Positions 7,086 through 15,462 of a stretch of DNA of 64,000 nucleotides are shown here, one piece after another. The position numbers and the translations under genes were made by a program. The DNA is from Chryseobacterium gleum (GTDB lineage Bacteria > Bacteroidota > Bacteroidia > Flavobacteriales > Flavobacteriaceae), in NCBI GenBank assembly GCA_945897915.1, contig CAMDGB010000006.1, positions 21,268-85,267 of the forward strand, written 5' to 3'. The number at the start of each line of letters is the position of its first letter. Position 1 is the first letter of the stretch. The notes under the pieces are model-generated. The model was not told the origin of the DNA and ran no database searches. It saw only the letters and a list, made by a program, of their open reading frames with translations.

Positions 7086-9962
7086 ATGAAGAAAGCAATT
7101 TTATTTATACTACTTCCCACTTTATTATTCGCACAAGATTTTGCCAAACACGTCAATCCTTTTATTGGAACAGGCGGACATGGACATACTTTTCCAGGAG
7201 CAACGGTGCCATATGGAATGGTACAACTTTCGCCCGACACCAGAATTGATGGAAGTTGGGATGGTTGTTCTGGTTATCATTATTCTGATAATTTAATTTA
7301 TGGATTTTCGCATACGCATTTGAATGGAACCGGTGTTTCAGATTATGGTGATATTATGTTGATGCCAACTATGGGCGAACCTTCATTTGATAATAAAGTA
7401 TATGCATCTACTTTTTCGCATGCCAATGAAAAAGCTTCCGCTGGTTTTTATTCCGTGAAATTAGACAAACATAATATCGATGTAAAATTAACCTCTTCAA
7501 CACGTGTTGGTTTTCATGAATATACGTTTAATAAAGCTGGACAAGCCAATATTATTTTAGATTTGAATCATCGAGATAAATTATTATATGGTGAAGTTCG
7601 AATTGTAAATCCAACAACCATTGAAATTCTGAGAAGAAGCGAAGCTTGGGCAAGAGATCAATATGTGTATGCACGAATTGAGTTTAATGTGCCTTTGAAA
7701 ATCAATCTGGTAAAAGAAGAAAACAAGGAAAACACTAAATTAGAAGGCATATATAAAGGAACTGAATTGGCTTTAAGTTTTTCGAAACTTGTCAAGATAG
7801 GCGAAAAAATTCTCCTGAAAGTATCGCTATCGCCAACAAGTTATGAAGGTGCCAAACTAAACAGTTCCGAAATCAACCATTGGGATTTTGAAAAAGTCCA
7901 TCAAGGCGCGATTGCTCTTTGGAACAAAGAATTATCAAAAATCGAGATTACTTCTGAAGATAAAGATAAGTTAGCTATTTTCTACACCGCTTTGTATCAT
8001 ACGATGATGCAACCAAATATTGCACAAGATTTAGACTCCAACTACCGAGGAAGAGACAACCAAATTCATACAGCAGAAGGATTTGATTATTATACGGTTT
8101 TTTCACTTTGGGATACCTTTAGAGGCGCGCATCCGTTATACACCTTAATCGATAAAAAGCGAACTTCGGATTACATTAATACGTTTATCAAACAATACGA
8201 ACAAGGCGGTAGATTACCCGTTTGGGAATTGGCATCAAATGAAACGGATTGCATGATTGGCTATCATTCAGTTTCTGTAATTGCCGATGCTATGGCGAAA
8301 GGCATTACGGGTTTTGATTACGAAAAAGCCTTTGAAGCGAGTAAAACTTCTGCTATGCGCGATGTTTTAGGATTAGAAGCCTACAAAAAAAACGGTTTCA
8401 TTTCGATGGATGACGAACATGAAAGCGTTTCCAAAACTTTGGAATATGCTTATAACGATTGGTGTATTGCTCAAATGGCACAAATTTTAAACAAGCAGGA
8501 AGATTATCAATATTTCATGAAACGTTCTCAAAATTGGAAAAATATTTTCGATTGGGAAACAGGTTTTATGCGTCCAAAGAAAAACTGCGGTTGGGACAAA
8601 CCATTTGATCCAAGAGAAGTGAATAATAATTTTACGGAAGGTAATTCTTGGCAATACTCGTTTTTTGTACCACAAGATATTGAGGGTTTAATTCAAGCAC
8701 ATGGCGGACCTGAAAAATTTGAAGCTAAATTAGACGAAATGTTCAACAGCGAAAGTAAAACTTCAGGTAGAGAACAAGTCGACGTTACAGGTTTAATCGG
8801 ACAATACGCACACGGCAACGAACCAAGTCATCACATGGCGTACTTGTATAATTATGTAGGAAAACCAGAAAAAACGAATGAAAAAGTCAAGTATATTTTA
8901 GATAATTTATACAAAAACACTCCCGATGGCTTAATAGGCAACGAAGATTGCGGACAAATGAGTGCCTGGTATGTGTTGAGTTCGATGGGCATTTATTCGG
9001 TTACGCCAGGTATGGAAAAATGGGAAAGCAATGAACCTATTTTTGATGAAATTAAAATAAAAGATGAAAACGGGAAAAATTTGGTCGACTACAAAAGACA
9101 AGTTGTGAACGGAAAAACAACTAACAGAATTTTCTTATTGGGAGAAAAATTAAAGGAACAAATGATTCAAAAAAGAAGTGCTACAATGTCTCAATTTGAT
9201 TATTCTCAATACACTTCTGAAAATACAAATTATAAAAAAATCACTCCTGTTCCTGTAATTCAAGCTGAAAGTAAAGCTTTTAAAGACAAATTGAAAATTG
9301 AATTAAAATCTCAAAATTCAAATGATGTGATTTATTTCATGATTAATGATAAAGACGATTATTTGGCAAAAAAACTATTTGTTCCTTTTACAAAACCTTT
9401 CGAAATACAAGAAACTTCAACTATTGAAGCGTATGTAAAAACAAATGAAGGACAAAGCAACACCATTTCCGCTCAATTCTTCAAAAAACCAAACAATTAT
9501 ACCATCAACATCAAATCTAAATACAATCCACAATATCATGCAGGTGGTCCTGATGGGTTATTAGATGGAATTTTAGGAACTGAAAATTGGCGAAAAGGCG
9601 ATTGGCAAGGTTATCAAAGTCAGGATTTTGAAGCGGTAATAGATTTGCAAGAAATGAAAGATATTACTGAAATTTCTGCACGTTTCTTACAAGACCAACG
9701 TTCGTGGATTGTAATGCCAACGAAAGTTGACTATTATATTTCAGATGATAATGTAAATTTTACTTATTTCGGTTCGGTAAACAATACGTTAGATCCAAAA
9801 ATAGAAGAAAATACAATTTTAAATTTCACTTCTAACGAAACCAAAAGTAAAAAAGCTCGTTATGTAAAAGTTATAGCTAAAAACTTCGGGAAATTACCTG
9901 AATGGCATCAAGGTTTTGGTGGCGATGCTTTTATTTTTGTGGATGAGATAATCGTTAAATAA
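7086..9962 (+). CDS. GH92-family alpha-mannosidase, exported
   Basis: A 958-residue exported glycoside hydrolase of family 92, whose known members are mostly exo-acting, calcium-dependent alpha-1,2-mannosidases acting on N-glycans or mannans. After the signal peptide (MKKAILFILLPTLLFAQ) the N-terminal GH92 domain begins with VNPFIGTGGHGHTFPGA, followed by the (alpha/alpha)6 catalytic domain. Conserved blocks that hold the catalytic acid and base in the family are present: EGNSWQYSFFVPQD (E518), HGNEPSHHMAY (576-586) and GNEDCGQMSAWY (618-629). Beyond the catalytic region, residues about 725-790 resemble a chitobiase C-terminal-like beta domain. Residues about 820-955 resemble a coagulation-factor 5/8 carbohydrate-binding domain. 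No SusC/SusD pair is adjacent, so it is not in an evident polysaccharide utilisation locus. Substrate linkage is family-based inference. Confidence 0.95.
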   Translation: MKKAILFILLPTLLFAQDFAKHVNPFIGTGGHGHTFPGATVPYGMVQLSPDTRIDGSWDGCSGYHYSDNLIYGFSHTHLNGTGVSDYGDIMLMPTMGEPSFDNKVYASTFSHANEKASAGFYSVKLDKHNIDVKLTSSTRVGFHEYTFNKAGQANIILDLNHRDKLLYGEVRIVNPTTIEILRRSEAWARDQYVYARIEFNVPLKINLVKEENKENTKLEGIYKGTELALSFSKLVKIGEKILLKVSLSPTSYEGAKLNSSEINHWDFEKVHQGAIALWNKELSKIEITSEDKDKLAIFYTALYHTMMQPNIAQDLDSNYRGRDNQIHTAEGFDYYTVFSLWDTFRGAHPLYTLIDKKRTSDYINTFIKQYEQGGRLPVWELASNETDCMIGYHSVSVIADAMAKGITGFDYEKAFEASKTSAMRDVLGLEAYKKNGFISMDDEHESVSKTLEYAYNDWCIAQMAQILNKQEDYQYFMKRSQNWKNIFDWETGFMRPKKNCGWDKPFDPREVNNNFTEGNSWQYSFFVPQDIEGLIQAHGGPEKFEAKLDEMFNSESKTSGREQVDVTGLIGQYAHGNEPSHHMAYLYNYVGKPEKTNEKVKYILDNLYKNTPDGLIGNEDCGQMSAWYVLSSMGIYSVTPGMEKWESNEPIFDEIKIKDENGKNLVDYKRQVVNGKTTNRIFLLGEKLKEQMIQKRSATMSQFDYSQYTSENTNYKKITPVPVIQAESKAFKDKLKIELKSQNSNDVIYFMINDKDDYLAKKLFVPFTKPFEIQETSTIEAYVKTNEGQSNTISAQFFKKPNNYTINIKSKYNPQYHAGGPDGLLDGILGTENWRKGDWQGYQSQDFEAVIDLQEMKDITEISARFLQDQRSWIVMPTKVDYYISDDNVNFTYFGSVNNTLDPKIEENTILNFTSNETKSKKARYVKVIAKNFGKLPEWHQGFGGDAFIFVDEIIVK

Positions 9963-9967
9963 AAAAG

Positions 9968-10501
9968 TTATTTCTTATTCACGAAATTTAAAATGGGTTT
10001 CAATTGTTCCATATCAATATTAGATTTTTGCAAAATACTTAAAAATTCCATGGCGTTTTCTGGTTTCATGTCGTTTCCTAAAACTCGAATAACAGTAAAA
10101 CCTAATTCGTTTTTATTACCAAACAATATTAATTCGTCAATTTTTTTATTATCGCCCACTAACATGATAGAAGCGTTTTGACCTACTCCATTTAATTTTA
10201 TCAAAGGTTGGTAAACCGTATCTTTCAAAATTTCTTTAACTTCTTTTATTTCTTTTGAATATTGGGCATTATTTTTACCATCTTTTTTAAAAGCTAAAAT
10301 GTTTACTTTATCAAAAGATGCCAATGCTTTTTTTTCGGAAGCAGATAATTTTGTTTCATTGATATTTAAAATAGAAGACGAAACATCTAAAGACATAAAT
10401 TCCTTTTTCTCACCGCTTTCCACAAAGTATTTCTGTAAAGAAGCTTCTTGTTTACAACTAAATGTTAAGGCTAAAATAGCAAGTAAAAATAGCTTTTTCA
10501 T
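9968..10501 (-). CDS. DUF4252 lipoprotein
   Basis: A 177-residue DUF4252 protein. It starts with a lipoprotein signal (MKKLFLLAILALTFSCKQ) with the lipobox cysteine at residue 16. I chose the Met at 10501 rather than an in-frame ATG at 10519, because the longer form would overlap the upstream gene and spoil the signal peptide. The mature part carries the family pattern: FMSLDVSSSILNI, LASFDKVNILAFKKDGKN, IMLVGDNKKIDELILFG. Function is unknown. It is the second gene of a tandem pair with another DUF4252 gene 4 bases upstream. It ends 5 bases from the stop of the convergent GH92 gene. Confidence 0.82.
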   Translation of the reverse strand: MKKLFLLAILALTFSCKQEASLQKYFVESGEKKEFMSLDVSSSILNINETKLSASEKKALASFDKVNILAFKKDGKNNAQYSKEIKEVKEILKDTVYQPLIKLNGVGQNASIMLVGDNKKIDELILFGNKNELGFTVIRVLGNDMKPENAMEFLSILQKSNIDMEQLKPILNFVNKK

Positions 10502-10505
10502 CCGA

Positions 10506-11027
10506 TTATTTTTTATCAATTTTACTTAAAATATCGGCACCTGGAAGATTTAACTTTTTTACAATTAAGGCAATTTCATTCAAAGGAAAATCACCTTTTA
10601 TGGAGACAATTGATGTTTTTACACCATTGAAATTACCGTTTACCACTACTAAAACTTCTTTTACATTGGTTTCATTAGCATCTGTTTTTCCGTAAACTTT
10701 GATCACATTACCATCTTGCGAAGTAGACGAAATAGCATCTAAAGGATTCGATTTTAAATATGCCGCTGCTGCTGCATTTAAATCACCGCTCCATTTTGAT
10801 TGAGAAGTATAAACCGCCTGTAAATTGTCTAATTTTTTAAGCAAATTCATATATTGTTGCATTTCTTTATCTTTTGCATCAACTTTAACTTTGCTCATTA
10901 ATTCGAACATTTTTTTAGAAACCACAATGCTTTCTACACCTTCTTTATCTTCTAATTTATCAAAAGCGTTTTGTGAAAACACCAAAGATGAAATCATCAA
11001 AGCAACATAAACAATAATTTTTTTCAT
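10506..11027 (-). CDS. DUF4252 exported protein
   Basis: A 173-residue exported DUF4252 protein with a signal peptide (MKKIIVYVALMISSLVFSQ) cleaved near residue 19. The mature part follows the family plan: VESIVVSKKMFELMSKVKVD, a central helix, then VLVVVNGNFNGVKTSIVSIKG and a C-terminal helix. It is a paralogue of the next gene, which starts 4 bases after its stop. A perfect -7 box TATCTTTG lies at 11067-11074 (minus strand), 40 bases upstream. Tandem DUF4252 genes recur in flavobacteria. Function is unknown. Confidence 0.82.
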   Translation of the reverse strand: MKKIIVYVALMISSLVFSQNAFDKLEDKEGVESIVVSKKMFELMSKVKVDAKDKEMQQYMNLLKKLDNLQAVYTSQSKWSGDLNAAAAAYLKSNPLDAISSTSQDGNVIKVYGKTDANETNVKEVLVVVNGNFNGVKTSIVSIKGDFPLNEIALIVKKLNLPGADILSKIDKK

Positions 11028-11140
11028 AACATACTATTTTAATTATCTAATTATCAAAATCTATTCCAAAGATAAGACAACATTGTACCATAATTGTTAC
11101 AAAAATCAAAAGCTTACTAAGTATTACGTTTTAATAAATT

Positions 11141-13063
11141 TTAAAACTTAAAGTTTAATCCTAATTTAAAATTTCTTCCCCTTACCGAATAGCCAATATT
11201 TTCATAAAAATCTTTATCTAGAATATTTGTAACAGCTGCAAAAATTGAAAATCTATTTGGCAATACATCAATTGAAAAATTTGTATTAAATAATTGATAT
11301 GATCCTAAAGTTGTTTTTATGGTTTCAAAAGTATTGTTATCAAAAAACGCATCATTTCTGGATGCTACATATTGATATTGTGCATTCCAATGGATTTTTT
11401 TTGTAAAATCAACATCAAATGAAAAATTTACTTTATGCTTCGGAATTAATTTGCTTTGTGCTTCAGCGACTTGCGTAAAAGTATAATTTCCGTTAATCGA
11501 TAAGTAGGAATTTGGTTTTATAACTAAAGTTGTTTCCATTCCTTTTGCAATAACAACATTTGAATTATTGATGTATTGAGATTCATAAGTAGTCAAATCT
11601 GTGAAAAAATCATAACTATTTTCCTCTTCTCTATAAAAACCAACAGTATTTAGTGTGATTTTTTTGTTTAAAAGAAAGGTTTCAAAACCAACTTCAAATG
11701 TAGTATTTTCCTCCGGTTTTAATTTTAAATTTCCGTAAGGCGAAAAAAGTTGGTACAACGATGGCGTGATGTATGCCGTGCTGTAAGATGAAATTATTCG
11801 TAAAGGTATTTTTTTGAAACCATAAGACGGATTAAAATTAAATGTAGTATGATTTCCATATACATTATGTTTGTTTAATCTGGCGCCAGCATTGATATTC
11901 AAGCCAAAATTAGAATAGTAAACGGCTGTAGCATAAGGATCAATAACATTAAAATTGGCTTCTGAATTTGAAATATTTTCATAAACTGATGTTTCTTGCA
12001 TATCCATAAATTGAAATTGCGTACCTAAAATTAAGAAAAATGTTTTTGAAAAATTATATTTGTTAAATATATCAACATTTATACTTCTCGATTTGTAATA
12101 AGAATGATTTACACTAGAAGTCCATGAACTATAAGTGTCATAATGTCTTTCTAAATTGGTAAAACCCGTTACAAAATTTAATTCTCCATTTGCATATTTA
12201 TATTTTGGTGTTAACCCAACTCTAAACTGTTCCGAAAGTGAAATGTTTGCCTTTTCATCTGAAAAATTTCCTCCGTCAAAAGAAGATTTCAATCTGTCAT
12301 AATTAGTAAAAGCTTGCAGACTAAATTTAGAATTAAATTGAATTCCAATTTTTTGTAGTGCATTCACTCTAGAAAAATAATCCGTTTCGAAATCGGTGCC
12401 GGAAGCTTCGCTAATTCCTTTATTTTCGGTACTATTTAATGAAGTAAAATAAGAAACTGACCCTTTTGTGCCATTTACAGAAAAACCTTGATTAAAATCT
12501 TGAGCACTTGTTTTCCTCTGGTTGGGAACATTTTGTGTGCCTAAATTCATATAAGCTGTGCCTTCAATTTCTTTTTTTGAAGCTTTTTTCAAAGTAATAT
12601 TTATTAAACCAGTTGCGGCACCCGAACCATATAAAGTACTGGCTGCTCCTTTCATAATTTCAATACTTTCAATTTGTTCAACTGGCAACAAACGCAGGTC
12701 ATATTGAAAACCAATTCCTGATGCATCGGTTACTGGAACACCATCAATTACAATTAATACTTGCCGACTTCTTCCTCCACGAATGTAATATTCTAAGTTT
12801 TTCCCTGTTCCAGATTGACTTCCAGCAACTTCAACTCCAGCAACTTGACTTAAAACAGCGGCTAAAGATTGCCCTTTTTTGTTTTCTAAATCTTTCGCAG
12901 TAATTTTTTCAATAATTTTACCTGATTTTTCTTTGCTTTGTGCAAATTTGGTGTCAGAAATAACAACTTCTTCAATTGTTTTTGACAGATTTTGATCTTG
13001 AGCCATAGCAAAAGAAGTTACCAACGTAAAATACGCAGATAGTTTAATGAAATTTAGTTTCAT
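11141..13063 (-). CDS. btuB: BtuB-like TonB-dependent outer-membrane receptor (cobalamin)
   Basis: A 640-residue TonB-dependent receptor. The signal peptide (MKLNFIKLSAYFTLVTSFAMAQ) is followed by a probable TonB box (EEVVISD). The plug domain spans residues about 38-155 (GKNLEYYIRGGRSRQVLIVI, DGVPVTD, IEIMKGAASTLYGSGAATG). A 22-strand-type barrel follows and ends in Phe (LKLGLNFKF). The size is close to E. coli BtuB. The 5' leader contains a clear cobalamin riboswitch (13138-13324), and a BtuF/C/D-like importer lies just across the intergenic region. Vitamin B12 or another corrinoid is therefore the best substrate assignment. A high B12 level should switch off expression. No SusD-like BtuG partner is adjacent on this strand. 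Confidence 0.9.
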   Translation of the reverse strand: MKLNFIKLSAYFTLVTSFAMAQDQNLSKTIEEVVISDTKFAQSKEKSGKIIEKITAKDLENKKGQSLAAVLSQVAGVEVAGSQSGTGKNLEYYIRGGRSRQVLIVIDGVPVTDASGIGFQYDLRLLPVEQIESIEIMKGAASTLYGSGAATGLINITLKKASKKEIEGTAYMNLGTQNVPNQRKTSAQDFNQGFSVNGTKGSVSYFTSLNSTENKGISEASGTDFETDYFSRVNALQKIGIQFNSKFSLQAFTNYDRLKSSFDGGNFSDEKANISLSEQFRVGLTPKYKYANGELNFVTGFTNLERHYDTYSSWTSSVNHSYYKSRSINVDIFNKYNFSKTFFLILGTQFQFMDMQETSVYENISNSEANFNVIDPYATAVYYSNFGLNINAGARLNKHNVYGNHTTFNFNPSYGFKKIPLRIISSYSTAYITPSLYQLFSPYGNLKLKPEENTTFEVGFETFLLNKKITLNTVGFYREEENSYDFFTDLTTYESQYINNSNVVIAKGMETTLVIKPNSYLSINGNYTFTQVAEAQSKLIPKHKVNFSFDVDFTKKIHWNAQYQYVASRNDAFFDNNTFETIKTTLGSYQLFNTNFSIDVLPNRFSIFAAVTNILDKDFYENIGYSVRGRNFKLGLNFKF

Positions 13064-13137
13064 TTTTTTAATTTAAATTTTTTCCAAAATGGGAGAAAAG
13101 CACAGAATTACCCATACCCAAACCTTTTTTCCCGAAA

Positions 13138-13324
13138 GTTTGATACTCAATGAATGTGGCAGGTCTCCTGGCTTGCCTATTAATGTCTTCCTTCCCATCC
13201 TATTTTACTAGAACAGTGGATTTGCAGATAACACTAACGTTTAATAGCATACAGTTGCGGGAACAGCTCAGGTTTTACACCTGATTCCCTTTTAATGATT
13301 ATTCTATGTTATAGAACATCAACC
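13138..13324 (-). promoter_or_regulatory. Cobalamin (adenosylcobalamin) riboswitch
   Basis: Read on the minus strand, this leader carries the hallmarks of the B12 riboswitch. The 5' half has a hairpin (GGGAATCAGGTG, then CCTGAGCTGTTCCC) and the GCAACTGT segment, with CCACTG and GGGAAGG elements between. The 3' half has the B12 box AGCCAGGAGACCTGCC (13158-13173). The outer stem is GGTTGAT (13318-13324) with ATCAAAC (13138-13144). It ends 74 bases before the btuB-like receptor start. I see no strong terminator between them, so control may be by translation. This is the only riboswitch in the locus. Confidence 0.95.
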
Positions 13325-13336
13325 AAAATTCGAGTG

Positions 13337-13344
13337 TAAATGTA
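13337..13344 (-). promoter_or_regulatory. Possible -7 box of the riboswitch-btuB transcript
   Basis: On the minus strand TACATTTA matches the -7 consensus TAnnTTTG except for the last base, with TTG about 15 bases upstream. It sits just before the 5' edge of the riboswitch, where the promoter must be. Weak evidence. Confidence 0.3.
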
Positions 13345-13412
13345 TAATAAAATTATTAACAATATAAAATATTTAATTAACTTTACATTGATATTTAAGA
13401 AAACAACATGTT

Positions 13413-14273
13413 ATGAAAAAACTTTTACTACTCTTTTTGAGTTCGTTTTTTGGATATAGCCAAGTTTATATTGAAGTGAAATTGGTTAATCCAAACGTTG
13501 GAAGTTCAATCTTTAATAATTACACAAATTCTGGAACTACTTCTAATGATAATGGTTTAAACGCAATTCTGTCTCAAAATTTCGTTAGTCAATATAGACC
13601 AAAAAACGGAAATCCTTTTGATAACTTACCAAGGTACACTTCTGTTGTTTGTGCTGATATATACGGAACTAATTTATTAAGCCAATTACAAAATTATTCA
13701 TCAGTTATTGAATCAGCTGCATTTAGTATTGAATATAATTTTAATAATATGCTTACAATTCAATTAATAACTAATGCAACTGGGACACAGACAGGAACAA
13801 ATGGAAATATTGTTGTAACAAATGACGCCGGCTTAAATCAAATTTTTGCTAATCATAACATCGTACAAATGCAACAATCTTTTCCGAGTAGTGGAAATGC
13901 AAATAATTTAAGATATTATAGAATTAGGTCCTCAAATTGTAATTTACTAAATTTAAAAACCGCATTAGATAATTACTCATCAGTCATTCAAGCAACGGAG
14001 TTTATTGGAGGAGATGTACAGTTAAGCAATCAATCTTTGGATAATATAACGACTTCAATTTATCCAAATCCATTTCAAAATGGATTAAATATCAAAACGG
14101 ATAAAACAATAACAAATTATGAAGTTGTAGATATTTCTGGTAAAATTATTGTTGTTTGTACCTCTAAAATAGACTTCGAAAATTATATTTCTAATCTAAA
14201 AAATGGATTATATTTTCTTCAACTAAATTATGATGACAGCACTATCTCATCACACAAAATAATTAAAAATTAA
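13413..14273 (+). CDS. T9SS-exported protein with a duplicated I9-like domain
   Basis: A 286-residue exported protein of unknown function. It has a signal peptide (MKKLLLLFLSSFFGYSQ) and a type A T9SS sorting domain from about residue 213 (SIYPNPFQNGLNI to SNLKNGLYFLQL). Between them are two copies of a unit of about 60 residues (about 45-104 and 137-197). Compare NDNGLNAILSQ with NDAGLNQIFAN, and LQNYSSVIESAAF with LDNYSSVIQATEF. The unit recalls the small alpha/beta fold of S8-peptidase propeptides (inhibitor I9), an impression from pattern and not a search result. The gene is divergent from the riboswitch-btuB unit and 56 bases upstream of the btuF-like gene. A surface role in B12 capture is possible but unproven. 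Confidence 0.75.
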   Translation: MKKLLLLFLSSFFGYSQVYIEVKLVNPNVGSSIFNNYTNSGTTSNDNGLNAILSQNFVSQYRPKNGNPFDNLPRYTSVVCADIYGTNLLSQLQNYSSVIESAAFSIEYNFNNMLTIQLITNATGTQTGTNGNIVVTNDAGLNQIFANHNIVQMQQSFPSSGNANNLRYYRIRSSNCNLLNLKTALDNYSSVIQATEFIGGDVQLSNQSLDNITTSIYPNPFQNGLNIKTDKTITNYEVVDISGKIIVVCTSKIDFENYISNLKNGLYFLQLNYDDSTISSHKIIKN

Positions 14274-14280
14274 AATATAA

Positions 14281-14314
14281 TTGCAGTACTTTCTTTTTAC
14301 ATTTATTAAGTTTG
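14281..14314 (+). promoter_or_regulatory. Possible promoter of the btuF-C-D genes
   Basis: TAAGTTTG (14307-14314) is a perfect -7 box. TTG at 14281-14283 lies 23 bases upstream, slightly longer than the usual spacer. It would give a very short leader before the ATG at 14330. It suggests the importer can be transcribed without the upstream T9SS gene. Confidence 0.4.
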
Positions 14315-14329
14315 TAAAAAATTTCACCA

Positions 14330-15460
14330 ATGTACCTTGCTAAAAAAATAAGTTTTCTTTTGCTTTTATTTTCTTTTATGTGTTGTAAAAACAATGAACG
14401 TAAAACTTTAGAAAACACAAGAAATAACGAAATAAAATACGCAAAAGGCTTTACTATCATTACAAAAGAAAATTATTCAATTGTAGAAGTTACTTCACCC
14501 TGGCCCAATTCAAAAAAGAAATATTCGTATATTTTAAAGAAAAAAAATGCTGTAATTCCATCTAAATACAAAAATCTTACGCAAATTCAAGTGCCAATTA
14601 AAAATATTGTTTTAACTTCTACTACGCACATTCCTTCATTAGAAATGCTTGGAGAAGAAAAAAAACTTATTGGTTTTCCGAATTTAAATTACATTTCTTC
14701 AGAAAAAGTCAGAGATTTAATTGATGCTGGAAAAATTAAAGAATTAGGAAGCAATCAATCATTAAACACCGAGGTTTTAATTGATTTACAACCAGATATT
14801 ATAATGGGTTATGGCTTAGACAATAGCAATCCCACTTTAGATAACTTAGAAAAAAATGGCTTAAAAGTAATCCTAAATGGCGATTGGAACGAACAATCAC
14901 CATTAGGAAAAGTGGAATGGATTAAACTTTTCGGGGTGCTTTTTGGAAAAGAAAAACAAGCCAGTGAAATTTTCAATTCGATTGAAAAAACATATAATGA
15001 GACATTAAAATTGGTAGAAAAAACTAAAATAAAACCAACTGTTTTTAGTGGGTCATTATATGAAGATAAATGGTACTTGCCGCAAGGACAAAGCTGGGGT
15101 GCAAAATTTATTAGCAACGCTAAAGGAAACTATTTGTGGGCAAAAACCAAGGGCACTGGAAGCTTATCTTTATCATTTGAAAAAGTATACAGTATGGCCA
15201 AAAATGCAGATATTTGGTTTATGGATCAGTATACTTCTTTGGAAGAAATTAAAAATGCCAACCCACATTATTCACAATTTAAAGCTTTTAAAACAAAAAA
15301 TATATATTCGTTTAGTAAAAAGAAAGGCAAAACTGGTGGTGTAATTTATTACGAATTAGCGCCTAATCGACCAGATTTAGTGTTGAAAGATTTAGTAAAA
15401 ATATTTCATCCAGAGTTATTACCTAATTACCAACTTTTTTTCTTTGAAAAACTACAATAA
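14330..15460 (+). CDS. btuF: BtuF-like ABC transporter substrate-binding lipoprotein
   Basis: A 376-residue class III periplasmic binding protein of the Fe3+-siderophore/B12 type, probably lipid-anchored (MYLAKKISFLLLLFSFMCC). The family pattern is clear: NIVLTSTTHIPSLEMLGEE, LIGFPNLNYIS, NTEVLIDLQPDIIMGYG, then VFSGSLYEDKWYLPQGQSW and SFEKVYSMAKNADIWFMDQ in the second lobe. The C-terminus ends PDLVLKDLVKIFHPEL, the usual helix. It is followed 2 bases later by the permease and then the ATPase. Cobalamin is the most likely cargo, because the neighbouring receptor is under a B12 riboswitch. Sequence alone cannot exclude a siderophore. Confidence 0.85.
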   Translation: MYLAKKISFLLLLFSFMCCKNNERKTLENTRNNEIKYAKGFTIITKENYSIVEVTSPWPNSKKKYSYILKKKNAVIPSKYKNLTQIQVPIKNIVLTSTTHIPSLEMLGEEKKLIGFPNLNYISSEKVRDLIDAGKIKELGSNQSLNTEVLIDLQPDIIMGYGLDNSNPTLDNLEKNGLKVILNGDWNEQSPLGKVEWIKLFGVLFGKEKQASEIFNSIEKTYNETLKLVEKTKIKPTVFSGSLYEDKWYLPQGQSWGAKFISNAKGNYLWAKTKGTGSLSLSFEKVYSMAKNADIWFMDQYTSLEEIKNANPHYSQFKAFKTKNIYSFSKKKGKTGGVIYYELAPNRPDLVLKDLVKIFHPELLPNYQLFFFEKLQ

Positions 15461-15462
15461 AA

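Noticed and set aside
14274..14330. A second cobalamin riboswitch before btuF
   Set aside because: No B12 box or GCAACTGT-like element is present; the gap is only 56 bases.
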